Shown: positions 52,034 through 62,998 of the stretch, piece by piece
How positions within the stretch are numbered: position 1 is the first letter of the stretch
Layout: every line of letters begins with the position of its first letter
NCBI GenBank assembly: GCA_023213395.1
Contig: CM041465.1
Coordinates: 209,319,741 to 209,383,740 of the forward strand
DNA length: 64,000 nucleotides
Direction: 5' to 3'
Source: Cycas panzhihuaensis
Lineage: Eukaryota > Cycadophyta
Program-made: the position numbers and the translations under genes
Notes under the pieces: generated by a model
Databases searched by the model: none
What the model was told of the DNA's origin: nothing
Seen by the model: only the letters and a program-made list of their open reading frames with translations

Positions 52034-52850
52034 TGACTACCATTTATTCCTTGGCTGAGCAAGACAAGCTTACCATTGAGAACTACACAAGAAGGAATAT
52101 CAAAATGAGAAGTATCTTGATTGCAAAAGATGCATAGGGTATAGTAGATGGAACAAAGACAACCTCATCTAACCCTAAAGAGTTAGAAAATTTTCAAGAA
52201 AATAACAGAATAGCAGTGGCTGCAATCACACTGTCATGGATCACATTCTTACATCTCAAAAATAATGACATCAAATGAAGCTTGGGTCATCCTCCAATCC
52301 ATTTTTTAACTCAAAAAACATGGCCAAAATCAGACACATCTAAGAGGAAGCACTCTACAACTTGAAGCTAAAAGAAGGTGAAACCATAACAGACTTTTCA
52401 ACAAAGATAAAAGAAACCAGACAACAACTTGGAGCCGTCAGAGAGAAGACTGGTAACAAAGAACTAGTTCAGCTCACTCTAAACAAGCTTCCCAAATCAT
52501 TCGATAATTTGGTAACTTGATTTACCATCTCAAAAGCAACCAAAATTATGACCTTTGAAGAGCTGTGTGGTCTCATGCTACATCAAGAGCTCAAGAACAA
52601 GAAATATGATGAAGAGACCAAATTGGAAAGAGGACTTCACCTTAAAATTAAAAAGCTCCAAAAGAAGAATTCATCAGGCTAAAAAAGGCAACTACTATTA
52701 CTGCAAAAACTGAGGACATCTCATCAGATATTGGAAAAAAATGAAGCTTGACATTCAGAGAAAGAAGAGATACTCATGTAACATCTTTGAAGAAAAAGGA
52801 AACGAAGTACCTGCTTTTGTTGCTGCCCTCACTACTAAAGTAGCTCCCTT
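52034..52850 (+). pseudogene. Copia gag of M
   Basis: MTTIYSLAEQDKLTIENYTR, then IKMRSILIAKDA, a TAG where Trp is expected, GIVDGTKTTSSNPKELE. Further fragments follow in other frames (AWVILQSIF.., LKEGETITDFSTK-like, TFEELCGLMLHQELKNKKYD). The knuckle region reads YYCKN*GHLIRYWKK, with a stop and the last Cys lost. EVPAFVAALTTK leads to the protease. Confidence 0.75.
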
Positions 52851-53412
52851 AGATAATTGGTACATTGACTTTCGAGCAACCAGGCACATGACCTCACAGA
52901 AATACTAGTTCAAAAGCATAGAGGATCACTATGTATTGGGAGACAACACCACCTACTCTGTCAAGGGAAAAGAGGTAATTCCTATGAAAATGGCTAATAG
53001 AGAAATAAAAAAATTTGGAGATGTTCTCTGTGTACCTAGACTAACAAAGAATCTTCTGTAGTCTCCCAAATGACCAAAAAGCAGCTTAAAGCTGAAATTG
53101 ATAATGACAAGTGTTCTATTAAAAACAAAAGACAAAATCTCAAAATAATTGTTGAGGGAAAGGAAAAAAACAATGTTTATAGATTCATGGCCACCCCTGC
53201 CCTGCAAGCGTTGGTTGTAAACCATGGAAACTCTATGAATGAAATTTGACATTTAAGGTGTGGGCATACGTGTTATCAAAAAATTTGATTAAGTTGAGAA
53301 AACTAGACATGGTAAAGAGTTGGCCTAACATCAAAGAGGATGAAGAGATATTCAAAGGATGCATGCTTGAAAAACAACAAAGGAACAAATTCCAAAAGCC
53401 TCATGGAGAGCT
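52851..53412 (+). pseudogene. M: protease and pre-integrase region
   Basis: NWYIDFRATRHMTSQKY shows the protease position, but DSGA has become DFRA. Then YSVKGKEVIPMKMANREIKK, FGDVLCVPRLTKNLL, and fragments of the zinc finger (LRCGH, GCMLEKQQRNKF) in shifting frames. Confidence 0.75.
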
Positions 53413-53905
53413 GTGATCAAACTGGAAATTGTTCACAATGATCTATGTGGACCTATGAAGACTACATCTCTTGGAGGAGTCAAATACTTCATCACATTCA
53501 TTCATAACTTAAGAAAGAAAACTTGGGTGTCCTTCTTCAAAAACAAATCTGATGCTTTCAACATCTTCAAAGACTTCAAAATATACGCAAAAAAAAGAAA
53601 GTGAAAAAAAGGTTGAAATTATCTGAACTGACAACAGAGAGAATTAACCGAGGGAGAAATTCACCTCCAACGATTTATTCAAATACTAAAAAGCAAATGG
53701 GATCAAGAGACAATTGGCAATAGCCTACACTCCGCAATCAAATGGAGTAGTTGAAAGGAAAAATGGAACAATCACAAAAATGACAAGGAGAATGTTGAAA
53801 GGAAAGAAGATATCGAATATTTTTTAGGCTAAAGTTGTTAAAACAACGGTCTACCTTATCAACAAAAGTTTAACAATGGTTGTTGGAGGAAAAACTCCTG
53901 AAGAA
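53413..53905 (+). pseudogene. M: integrase core
   Basis: KLEIVHNDLCGPMKTTSLGG (first Asp present), KYFITFIHNLRKKTWVSFFK, NKSDAFNIFKDFK. The second Asp region is frame-shifted (ELTTERI-like), and the Glu segment AIKWSS/NGVVERKNGT and MTRRML are seen in another frame. It ends at N's target site AAGAA. Confidence 0.8.
53901..53905. repeat. Left target duplication of N (AAGAA)
   Basis: AAGAA precedes TGTTAGACC; the same five bases follow N at 54538-54542. Confidence 0.9.
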
Positions 53906-54440
53906 TGTTAGACCTTTATGTTTAAATGTTAAGTAATGTACTTTATATTGTAACTTAATGTACTTTATGTAAGGACATCTTATCATCTAATGTGATTAAG
54001 TACACACCCATATTCTTTCTAGTAGCACAATGTTGTGATTTGAGAGTCAATGTACCCCTCATGCACTTTTGCACATGTGAGTGCACATGGGTCAAAATGT
54101 GTGTATGTTTGACAAGTGTCAAATATGCAGCCCCCTAAGGTTCCTCCTCTTTGTCTATATATTAGGAACGTTTCTCATGTAGATAACAACAGAGTGAATA
54201 TTGTATTGTTATGCTGCTATTTTGAATCCAAGTTAATCTTGTTTATTTGGAGTGAGGATCAATTTCTACTCTTCTGTATCTTGTGTCTTCATTTGCTTGT
54301 GCTTATGCTTGCTTAGTTGCTTATTCTCATAGTGCTATTGATGTGATACTAATCATCTTATTCTCTTAGCATGCTCCCTGTCCAAGAGATCCTAGGTTGT
54401 TTTTATCATTTCATGTTAGAGTTGAATGCTCAACTCAACA
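53906..54440 (+). repeat. LTR of N
   Basis: 535 bp; TGTTAGACCTTTATGTTTAA is close to E's start. Shared blocks with E's LTR: CACACCCATATTCTTTCTAG versus CACACCCACATTCTTTCTAG, TTTGACA..TGTCAAA, GTGAATATTGTATTGTTATG versus the E counterpart. Confidence 0.85.
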
Positions 54441-54537
54441 TTTGCTATCAGAGCTTGTTGGAGAGGAGTCTTTTGTTGTTCTCAGGTTTGAAGAAGAGAT
54501 TTCAAACCCTTGGTGACGACTTTCGCTCAACTCAACA
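53906..54537 (+). mobile_element. Miniature E-related element N: LTR plus 84 bp of leader plus LTR tip, 632 bp
   Basis: Structure: a full 535-bp LTR (53906-54440) ending GCTCAACTCAACA, then a primer site TTTGCTATCAGAGC and leader sequence homologous to E's (TTTCAAACCCTTGGTGACGAC), then a second GCTCAACTCAACA (54525-54537) that ends exactly at the right target copy. So nearly all of the body and all but 13 bp of the 3' LTR are missing, yet both element ends and an AAGAA duplication are perfect. It interrupts M between integrase and RT. Confidence 0.85.
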
Positions 54538-54542
54538 AAGAA
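54538..54542. repeat. Right target duplication of N (AAGAA)
   Basis: Matches 53901-53905. Confidence 0.9.
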
Positions 54543-55515
54543 GCTTAGGCCAATAGGAAACCAAATGTTAATCACCTACAAATATTTGGGAGCACTACAT
54601 TTGTGCACATTCCAAAAGCAAAGAGGACCAAAATTAATGACAAAAGCATAAAATGCATCTTTGTAGGTTACAATGAAAAAAAACAAAGCCTACAGATTTA
54701 TCAAACTCAAGACAAAACTCTCATTTATAGTTGCTAAGAAAGAAGTTCAAATTGAAGATCAACCAAGTGAAGAGAAGACTCCATAAGAAGAAAATTCACA
54801 AAGCGACAATAATCAAGAACCAACTGAAAATCTACCACATAGAAAATTTCCAAAATGATATCTATCAATCCTTCATGATTCTGCAATTAATCACCCAACC
54901 ATCGAAAGAAGAAGACAACCAGGGTCCCAATGTCATCTTGGAAACATTGTTGCGTTAAGTTGTGCCTTAGGCATAGACAAGCCCATATCCTTTGAAGAAA
55001 CTCGAGGGAACAAGGCCTAGGATAAGGCCATGGATGAAGAAATCTTAGACATCTAAAGAAACAACACATGGGAATTAATCAAGCTTCAAAAAGACAAGCA
55101 AGTAGTGGTTGTTCAAAGCAAAATTCAAACTATATGGAATAATTAAAAAGCACAAACCCAAATTGGTAGCCTGAGGCTCCACTCAGATAGAAGGAATTTA
55201 TTATGAAAAAACCTTTGCTCCAGTGGCCAAATTAATTACTATACAAACCATAAAAGCCACGGTTGTTCAGTTAAGTTGGAAAGTTTATCAAATGGATGTG
55301 AAGAGTGCATTCCTAAATGGAAACCTCAAAGAAGAAGTCTATATGCAACAACCTCTATGATTCACAAAATGTGGAGAAGAACATCTTGTCTATAAATTAA
55401 AGAAAACTTTGTACAACTTAAAACAAGCCCCCAGAGCATGGTATGATAAGATAGATCTGCATCTAAAAAATGATAGCATCTACGAAACTGAATCTAACCC
55501 AAGTCTCTACATCAA
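54543..55515 (+). pseudogene. M: linker and first half of RT
   Basis: After N: IGNQMLITYKYLG/RKPNVNHLQIFGS in alternating frames, IKCIFVGY, FIVAKKEVQIEDQ, an acidic linker, AMDEEILDI and NNTWELIKLQKDKQ (start of RT), YEKTFAPVAK, MDVKSAFLNGN.KEEVYMQQ, LYNLKQAPRAWYDKIDLHLK and ESNPSLYIK. The YVDD box and everything after are gone: the sequence changes to minus-strand element I at about 55516. Confidence 0.8.
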
Positions 55516-56610
55516 AGTCCTTTCAAATACCCGAATGTCCTTTTGGTTGCCTTCCAGTGTCTCATCTTGGGTTCTTGCATGCATCTTGAGACTAAACCCA
55601 CAAAGTAAGAGATGTCTGGTCTCGTTGTAGTGAGATAAATTAGATTTCCAATTAGTTGTCTGTACAGAGTTGCATCTATTGCAGTTTCTCCATCACTTGG
55701 AATTAAATCACAATTGATTTCCATGGGAGTTGCACGATTGTTACAATCTTCCATTCGAAATCTAGTTAGCAATTTTTTTATGTATTTGCTTTGAGACAAT
55801 GTAATTGATTCCTTGTTTTGATTGACTTCTATTCCCAGATAGTAACTTACAAGTCTTAAATCTGTCATTTCAAAGCTTTTTTCTGACTGACTTTTTATAC
55901 TTGATATTGATTCTGTCACTCCCTGTGAGAATCATATCATCCACATAGACCAAATTTATTGTGATTAGTCCATTTCTCTTTTTCGTGTACAGACTGGAAT
56001 TTGAACTGGATCTGAGAAAACCATTTTGTAAAAAAAACTTGTCGAGTTTTGCGTACTAGGCTCTTGGGGCTTGCTTTAGCCCATATAATGCTTTCTTCAA
56101 CCTACATACATGATTTTCTTAAGCCTTTTTAACATAGCCTTCTGACTGTTTCGCATAAGCTCCCTCTTCCAGCTCACCATTCAAGAAGGCACTTTTCACA
56201 TCCAACTAATAGATTTTCCAATTGTTTTGGGCTACTAAAGCAATTATTGTTCTTATAGTGTCCAGTTTGGCAACAAGGGAGAATGTTTCATCGAAATCTA
56301 TCCCTATTGTTTGAGTAAAACCCTTTGCTACGAGTCTGCCTTTATGCTTTTCTATCCTGCCATCAGTATTTTCTTTTATTTTGTAGATCCACTTGCAATT
56401 GACCAATGGCTTGTCCTTAGGTAAATTGACCAGCTCCCAAGTTTGATTTTTGGTGATTGATTCCATTTCGGCATCCATTGCTACTTGCCATTTTGCATGA
56501 TCCTTTGCCTCTCCAAAGGATTGCGATTCTATGTTGTTGAATAATACCTGATGCTTCTGTCTTCTTGTCCTATGAGTAAACAGATCCCCCTTCTTCTATA
56601 GTTTTGATAT
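55516..56610 (-). pseudogene. I: reverse transcriptase and start of RNase H
   Basis: Minus strand. MDAEMESITKNQTWELVNLP, NCKWIYKIKENTDGRIEKHK, FDETFSLVAKLDTIRTII (56206-56478), LDVKSAFLNGELEE, LKKALYGLKQAPRA, VYVDDMILTGSD (YVDD at about 55934-55948, intact), then in another frame FEMTDLRLVSYYLGIEVNQN, SQSKYIKKLLTRFRMEDC, LYRQLIGNLIYLTTTRPDIS, MQEPKMRHWKATKRTFGYL. Ends where M begins. Confidence 0.85.
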
Positions 56611-58114
56611 ATTATTTTGGCACTCTTTTTTCTTTCCTCTTCTCTTCAATGACTGATTCTTCTAGGGATAATTCTTTTCCTTCAGAGGCCAAGCTTTCAT
56701 GAGGCAGAGGTGTTGTTCTTGATTCTTCATCGTCCCGTCCTATGTCTTCTGATGTGATTCTAGAGAATTCTTCTACTGAATGTTCTTCTTGCACTATTAC
56801 TTTTGGTGCTTCTTCAATTACTTGAGAAGGTGAGTGGCTTTCAGTAACCTCTCCTTCATTGAAAATAACATCTCTGCTTATATAGATTTTATTAGTTTTA
56901 GGATCTATACATTTGTAGGCTTTTGAATTTTTACTATAGCCTATAATAATGCAGTCTATACTTTTGGAGTCAAGTTCGGATCTTCTTTTGTCTAGTATAT
57001 AAACGAAGGCGTGACATCCAAATATTTTCAAATTACTTACATGATATTTGCATCTTATCCAAGCTTCTTCTAGAGTAACTTGTTCCAAGGCCTTTGTTTG
57101 GCTTTGATTCATCAAGTAACAAGTTGCACTTACTGCTACAGCCCAGCAAGTTTTCGAGACTTGCCTGTCATGAATCATGTTGCGAGCCATCTCCATAATA
57201 GTTCTATTTTTCCGTTCAACTACCCCATTGGATTGAGGTGTGTAAGGAGTTGTGAACTGTCTGCGTATTCCATTCGCCTTGCAGAAATTTAAGAATTCAT
57301 TCAAAATGTATTCTCCTACATTATCAAACCTGATACATTTTATTTTTTATTCTGATTCCAATTCAACTTTAGCTTTAAATTCTTTGAATGCATCAAAGAC
57401 TTCAGATTTATTGAAGAGAAAATAAACCCACACTTTCCTAAAAAAATCATCAATGAATGTTAGAAAATATCTAGAGCCATTGATAGAACGAGGAGTAAAA
57501 GGTCCACACAAGTGTGTATGTACCAATTCTAATTTGTTCTGAGCTTGCCATCATTTTTTTAAAACGCAGACGGTGTTGTTTACCAAATTGACAACCTTTA
57601 TAAATAAAATGATCAGAAGTAATATTAAGAAGCCCATCAAACATTCCAATTTTGTGTATCATTTCTAATCTGTCTAAAGAGATATGCCCTTACTTCAAAT
57701 GCCATAATTCATTATTGATATCAGAATTTACAGCAACATATACCTTTACATTCTCTTTTGGAACTATTGGATTAGAAAGAAGCTTATATAAGTCATGGCT
57801 TTCTATCCCTTTAGCAATAACATTGCCATTATTTTTCATATCTAAGATGTGGCAGTACCCTTCTTCATCAAATATAGTCCTCAATCTTTTTTGTCTGAGC
57901 TGAGAGATAGAGAGAAAATTCTTTTTCAGGCCAAGAACAAAAATTACATTTTCAATTTTCTGCACACTACCCTTTAATTTGATAGTTATGGTCCCTATTC
58001 CTTTAATATTTAGAGAGTACTTGTCCCCTAGTTCAACAGACTTGTTCTAAGAATAGGGCTAAAGTGACTCAAACTAGTCTTCTTGATCGGTCATGTGTCG
58101 TGAGGCTCCAAAGT
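56611..58114 (-). pseudogene. I: protease, integrase and linker
   Basis: Minus strand. Protease position reads WYIDFGASRHMT (DSG changed to DFG, near 58095-58125). LGLKKNFLSISQLRQKRLR, FDEEGYCHILDMKNNG (57690-57965), ELWHLK, stop, GHISLDRLEMIHKI, YKGCQFGKQHRLRF (zinc finger). Core: SNGVVERKNRTIMEMARNMI (Glu present) in a 230-codon frame 56612-57304, which continues through SELDSKSIDCIIIGYSKNSK, DPKTNKIYISRDVIFNEG and a Glu/Ser-rich linker. The first and second Asp regions are frame-shifted. Confidence 0.85.
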
Positions 58115-59120
58115 CTATATACCAGACATCCTCATCTTCCAGGTTGGCAGCGAGAGCAACAATGAAAGCAGTTTCCTCTTCCTCCTCATCAACTTGTTCT
58201 TTGTTGTAGTGTTTGACATGACGCTTCCCTCTCTAAATTTCAGCTCTTCTTTGAGTGTATTGATAGGGGTAGTGCCCATGTTGTCCACAATGATAACATA
58301 CATCGAATGCTCTGCAGTTACTAGAAAAGTGACCAAGTTTTCCACTGTTGAAACAGACCCTTGCATCTCTTGAAGGATTTGTATGTTCTCGTCCTCTGCT
58401 TTTGGCCACCTTCCTCGAAATGGACTTCTGAATTCTAGAGCTTGTCTGCGACCACGAGATCGACCCCGGCCTCTGAGTTCTATATTTAGTTTTGTCACAA
58501 AGGCATCCTCTATTTGTGTTGCGTCTTCAAACCTTTTATTCCCCTGCTCCTGTCTTAACAATAAGCCAGTTAGATCATCAAGAGACATTGTGTCAATCTA
58601 GCTATTATTGGTTATTGTATTAACCGTGACATCAAAGGATTTTAGGAGTTTATTGGCTATCATCTCTACAACTTCTTGCTCAGTGATGCTTGCTCCTGCA
58701 CTCAGAAGATCATTTTTAACAAAGACAACCTTGTGCATGAATTCTAGTACAGTGTCAGTTTCCTTCATGTATAATTTAAACAATTCTTCTTTAAGTGCTA
58801 TGATTCTTGCCTTGTTCTTCTGACCATACATATTTTGAAACATGGTCCAAATTGTAGAAGATGAATTTAATTTTTTAACATAGATGAGGAGAGGGTCTGA
58901 AATAAAAAGCTTCAATATTATTACCCTTACATTATCTCTTTCTACCCAACTAGTTTGATCAAACCCTGCTACAGAGGGTTTTGCTTCAATACCAATAGCA
59001 ATTATCCAAATATTTTTTGCCCTTGATAAGGTTTCCACCTTGATTTTCCGTGCGTGATGGTATCTGTCAATTTTTTGCACACTACCCTTTAATTTGTAGG
59101 GCCAAGATTAAGGAAGCCAT
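58115..59120 (-). pseudogene. I: copia gag with an out-of-place patch at its start
   Basis: Minus strand from ATG 59118-59120 (MASLILALQIKG). KIKVETLSRAKNIWIIAIGI, VRVIILKLFISDPLLIYVKK, YGQKNKARIIALKEELFKLY, LKSFDVTVNTITNN, LTGLLLRQEQGNKRFEDAT. Two knuckles: CFNSGKLGHFSSNC and CYHCGQHGHYPYQ in another frame. Near the start a 30-bp segment (59067-59096) is a near copy (29/30) of protease-region sequence at 57952-57981, replacing the usual KLTGxNY segment. Confidence 0.8.
59067..59096 (-). repeat. 30-bp direct copy of 57952-57981
   Basis: TTTGCACACTACCCTTTAAT (59075 area) sits in a 30-bp block that differs from 57952-57981 by one base. Both copies are on the same strand in element I, 1.1 kb apart. 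Confidence 0.9.
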
Positions 59121-59809
59121 TTTCTAACTAAGATAGCAAAGATAATTGTGCTCGGGTGTACAAATGTACGGATTTCCATACGGAAATGAAATCGTACAAA
59201 CAGATATAATAAGTACCCCAAATTAAAGTATTTTCTATGAGGATCCTAAATCTGAAACTATTTTTCAGATATGACTCTCAGAATAAAAGAAAACTGGCTC
59301 GAAATCATGGAGGGGTGGCTAGGGCTTTTCAAAGATTTGCTTCAAATTCTTGAAATGTTCAATCAATCTTTTTGAGAAAGGATTTAATAGCATCAAATCA
59401 TCAAAACACAAAGTTTTTGAGTGATTTCACTTGGATTGAAGCTAGATTCTAAGTGAAAAATGAGATTAAATGCTCAAACTCGCGCGAACTGGTAAAAAGC
59501 CAAAAACTGCCTCAAAATGACCTCAAATGCCTTTGTGCCAATTGACAAAAGTGATGTTCGTACCGAGATCTATCTTCTAACCAAATTTCATAAAATTCTA
59601 AGAACTTCAAAATTTTCTGGTCCGTATAGATTCATACAAGTCCATACAGGATCGTTTTCTGCAATTTCCTTGGTCTTCTGATGATTTATGTTTCTCTCCT
59701 CAATGAATATTTCAGTGCCTTTTAGACTTCCTTCAAAACAACACATAATATCTAGTAATTTCTCTCTGGGACAGGCACAGTTACTCTCTTAAACAAGCAG
59801 ATCGACCTA
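59121..59809 (-). other. Leader of I
   Basis: About 690 bp. GTACGG/CCATACGG/CGTACA motifs cluster next to gag (59155-59202) and a second, weaker group (CCGTATAG, CATACAAG, CCATACAGG) lies at 59621-59650 nearer the primer site. Confidence 0.65.
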
Positions 59810-59820
59810 CTCTGATACCA
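59810..59820 (-). other. Primer-binding site of I
   Basis: Minus-strand TGGTATCAGAG, perfect initiator-Met type, next to the LTR. Confidence 0.9.
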
Positions 59821-60031
59821 TGATAAAGTTGATACTCAAATGCAGAAGAAAACTTCTCGTTGTTTATTATGAGAGAGGAAACCTCCTTAAATATACATGA
59901 GTAAATGTAACCAATACAAGTACAGATCACACATGTCAAATAAGTGTCTAGTTTACATTAGGAGTTACATAAAAGAGGGATTAAAACATTACCCTCGAAG
60001 TACCCTTAGGATAAAACACTATATCTTAACA
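59821..60031 (-). repeat. 5' LTR of I
   Basis: 211 bp; plus-strand TGATAAAG to ..ATATCTTAACA. Length and start fit the A/C group. Only one copy present. Confidence 0.75.
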
Positions 60032-61345
60032 TCAAAAAGGGAAACCATACCAAGTATAGTGTTCGTGGGAAACTAATCTTAAGGAAAGGGAACATACTAG
60101 TTCCTGCAGCCACCGCAATAAAAACAAAGATTCTAAAAGAAGCACATTGTTCCGTGATCAGGGGCCACACTGGAATCGATAAAACCTATCGATAGATTTG
60201 GAATAATTTTCTGGTAAGGAATGAAAACTGATATACAAAAGTTCGTAGCAGAATGTGATGTCTACCAAAGGAACAAAAGTGAAAATCATAAAATTTTTGG
60301 CTTACTACAACCACTGCATATTCTAGAGCAAAAATAGGAAGAGATATCCATGGATTTTATCATAGGACTTCCTAAATTAGAAGGAAAAGTTGCCATCTTC
60401 GTAGTGGTTGATTGGCTAACAAAATATGCTCATTTTCGAGGCACACAAGCAGTTGCAAAGATGCCTCAAATAGCAGAATTATTTATCAAGGAAATTTACC
60501 GCTTCCATGGTTTTCTGAAAATAATTGTCAACGATCAAGATCCCAAATTTACCAGCAAGTTTTGGCAAGAATTATTCAAATTGGCAAGTATCAAATTAAA
60601 CTTGAGCACAACCTATCACCAACAAATCGACAAACAAACCAAGCTGGTCAATAAATGCCTTGAAGGTTACCTACGTAATTTCACTGTGATAGACCTCACC
60701 AATGGCATAAATGGCTTCATTTGGTTGAATGGTGGTATAACATGACTTACCATACCATAGCTAAGACGACTCCATTCCAAGCCCTATATGGGTTTGAACC
60801 ACCCTCAATTTTGAACTGGACAAGACCCTCCAAAGTCCAGACAGTTGAAGAACAATGACAATAGATGTAGCAAATGCTGGAGGTTTTAAAGGACAACTTG
60901 AATTTAGATCGGAATAGAATGAAATAGCAAGCGGATCTCCATAAAATAGAAAGAACTTTCATGCTAAGAGGTTGGGCATTTCTTCATTTGCAACAATACA
61001 AACAACCCAACTTAAAGCAAGCAGGTCGATACAAGTTACAAAATTGGCCAAAATTAGCAAAGTAGCATATCAATTGAAGCTTCCTCCTACCAACTGCATT
61101 CACAATACATTGCATGTTTCTTGTCTCAAAAAGAAGCTTGGGGAAGGAGTTGCAATTCAAACAAATCTTCCTATATTAGATAATGAAGGAAAAATATCAA
61201 TAGAACCAGAAGGTATTCTGCAAGTTCGCATCAAAAGATTACATTCTAGAGAGATAAAGGAATACCTTATTAAGTGGAAGACAGGGGACAATAGTGATGC
61301 CACTTGGGAGATGGAAGAATGGCTACAGTAATATCATAACTTGCC
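60032..61345 (+). pseudogene. J: integrase and chromodomain
   Basis: HHCC finger: ILKEAHCSVIRGHTGIDKTY (first part) and AECDVYQRNK. DDE core: SMDFIIGLPKLEGK (first Asp) and IIVNDQDPKFTSKFW (second Asp); the Glu segment reads QIDKQTKLVNKCLEGYL, with Glu changed to Lys. 60350-60745 is open (131 codons). After a gap with frameshifts, 60972-61331 has VAYQLKLPPTNCIHNTLHVS and the chromodomain ILQVRIKRLHSREIKEYLIK followed by WKTGDNSDATWEMEEWL. The Glu change would inactivate the enzyme. Confidence 0.85.
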
Positions 61346-61370
61346 CGTGCTTTGAGGGCAAAGCACGATT

Positions 61371-61385
61371 TCAAGGGGAGGGGCT
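61371..61385 (+). other. Polypurine tract of J
   Basis: AAGGGGAGGGG (61373-61383) two bases before the LTR. Confidence 0.75.
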
Positions 61386-61901
61386 TGTAGTAATCTAGAC
61401 ATCCTGGAAAGCTATCTAGCCAACTTCCTTTTGTGTAGGAAAACTGACTTCAATTCAAGAAAGTTTAGTCTCATTGTTGTCATTAATTCTAGCCAACTTC
61501 AAGACTAGTTTTAGCCAATTTCAAGTGGGGGTTTGGCTAGCCATCTCATAGGCAATTTGAGCGCCTAATTAACGAGGATGTAGGGTGGCATTAGGGCATT
61601 ATCTCAACACTTTGTGGACTGCTATTAGCTCGGCCTTTGGGCAGCAATTTCGGAGGGCACATCACCTCGAAGAGGAACCATGTTTTCAGCCTTGTTGCCA
61701 AGCAAACTTGGGTAACATTATATCTATTAAATTGCCATCAGTCTATTCTATTTACCTTCCACAATTATATACTTTATAATGTTGTTATATTTCTCCTTTA
61801 TTGCTGTAAATTGTCCTCTTATTGGTATATTTTTGGCGTTTATCGGTCATTAGAGTGGAGTAATAGACATTACCATACTCCGCCCTATTACTATCACTAC
61901 A
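61386..61901 (+). repeat. 3' LTR of J
   Basis: 516 bp with 6-bp terminal inverted repeats TGTAGT..ACTACA. After it, copia integrase codons begin almost at once. Confidence 0.7.
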
Positions 61902-62112
61902 AAAAAACATTTCCTAAAGGAAAGGCTTGGAGAGCAACTGAAAATTTGAACCTAATCCACTCTAATATTTATGGTCTTATGCCAACCATGTCCCTCGGAG
62001 GAGCAAGGTATTTTCTAGTCTTCATTGACGACTTTTCAAGGAAAGTCTGAGTTTATCCATTGAAAGAAAAGTCTTGGGCATTTGACATGTTTAAAGAATT
62101 CAAAGCGAAAGT
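61902..62112 (+). pseudogene. Copia integrase fragment K
   Basis: FPKGKAWRATENLNLIHSNI with YGLMPTMSLGGARYFLVFID, then DDFSRKV, stop, WAFDMFKEFKAK. The first catalytic Asp (HSDLxG) is Asn. Left neighbour is J's LTR, right neighbour C2's LTR, both insertions into K. It resembles E's integrase (LPFPKGKAW) more than C's. Confidence 0.8.
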
Positions 62113-62328
62113 TGTTGAAATATAATGTTTTATCTAGGATAGAAAAGGGGGTCATGTTAGACCCACCCTTCATGTACTCATAAGATCATGCCACTTGGCA
62201 GTATCTGAGTGATCGGTTACATTAGTGGTTGTAACCAACACATCACTGTTCTATATTTAAGCAGATTGAATCTCAATAGAAATAAGTACATTCATTTCTC
62301 TGTTTATATTTTGCTCTGTTTTTCAACA
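62113..62328 (+). repeat. 5' LTR of C2
   Basis: 216 bp; nearly collinear with C's LTR (TAATGTTTTATCTAGGA, CCACTTGGCAGTATC), with perhaps 20 differences. Confidence 0.9.
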
Positions 62329-62340
62329 TGGTATCAGAGC
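62329..62340 (+). other. Primer-binding site of C2
   Basis: TGGTATCAGAGC directly after the LTR. Confidence 0.95.
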
Positions 62341-62998
62341 AGGCCTGTTTAATCTGATTCCTCTTCTGGTGAATTTCTTCTGTCAAATCATCTCAGTCAA
62401 GAGTGCAAAAAGAGACAAAGCAGTAGGCAGTCTTTCGCAAGTCAAAGATCATACATTTCTTCAGTGTACGAAACCGTACAGATCGGTACGGAATTGTACG
62501 GACGGAAAATTTTCAAAGTGCTCGGATCGAAGCAAAATTTTGTGGGGAGGTAGATCTGAGGACGCTGAGCACAATTCTCTTCTGGAGCGAGTTCGTCTGA
62601 GATCGTTTTGCAGACTAAAACGCCCTTGAACCAGTCCGCGCAATTTTCAAGAGATTTTCTCAGAAATCTCATCGATTTGCACTCAAAATCGGGTAAAATC
62701 TGTCCTAAACCCTTCGTAGTAACAGTACATCAAGTTTCCAACTCGATTCGAAGAATTTATTTCAGTATTTTCTCAGATTTCTCCTCAAATCCGACCGCCC
62801 TAGTCGCCGCTTTTATTCAAAGCCAGATTTCTCTCTTTTGAGAAAGTTTTTTGAAAAACCGTCTTCAGATTTGGAACGGCGCCTAAGAAACCTTCAGTTT
62901 GAGGTACACTTCCTTTTTGGCCGTACAACTAGGGTTTTGTACGGAATTCCGTCTGATCGTCAGACGATCCTCTAGATCTGGTTTTGACCTGAAAAATC
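62341..62998 (+). other. Leader of C2 with two GTACGG clusters
   Basis: First cluster 62465-62503 (GTGTACG, CCGTACAG, GGTACGG, TGTACGG); second 62920-62952 (CCGTACAAC, TGTACGGAATTCCGT). Directly after, GTCTGATCGTCAGAC (62951-62965) can form a 6-bp hairpin, replacing C's right palindrome arm. Confidence 0.7.

Larger units (their letters stand above)
50692..55515 (+). mobile_element. Copia element M, 3' end lost, interrupted by N
   Basis: 5' LTR (50692-51038), primer site, leader, gag from 52034, protease, integrase, half of RT. It then stops at 55515 where reverse element I begins. Element N sits in the integrase-linker part. All genes are broken by many stops. Layout is Ty1/copia since integrase precedes RT. 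Confidence 0.75.
55516..60031 (-). mobile_element. Reverse copia element I, 3' end lost
   Basis: Minus strand from its 5' LTR (59821-60031) through leader, gag, protease, integrase and RT into the start of RNase H, where it stops at 55516 head-on against M. No 3' LTR remains. It is a relative of A and C (two gag knuckles, GTACGG leader clusters, LTR start TGTTAAGATATAGTGTTTTATC-like, kept short as TGTTAAGATATAGTG). I's 5' end lies in element J. Confidence 0.8.
60032..61901 (+). mobile_element. Chromovirus-type gypsy J, 3' half with 3' LTR
   Basis: Integrase, chromodomain, polypurine tract and 3' LTR of a Ty3/gypsy element; gag, protease and RT are missing, cut off by I's 5' LTR at 60031. J's 3' LTR lies inside a copia integrase (K), so J had inserted into K. 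Confidence 0.8.
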
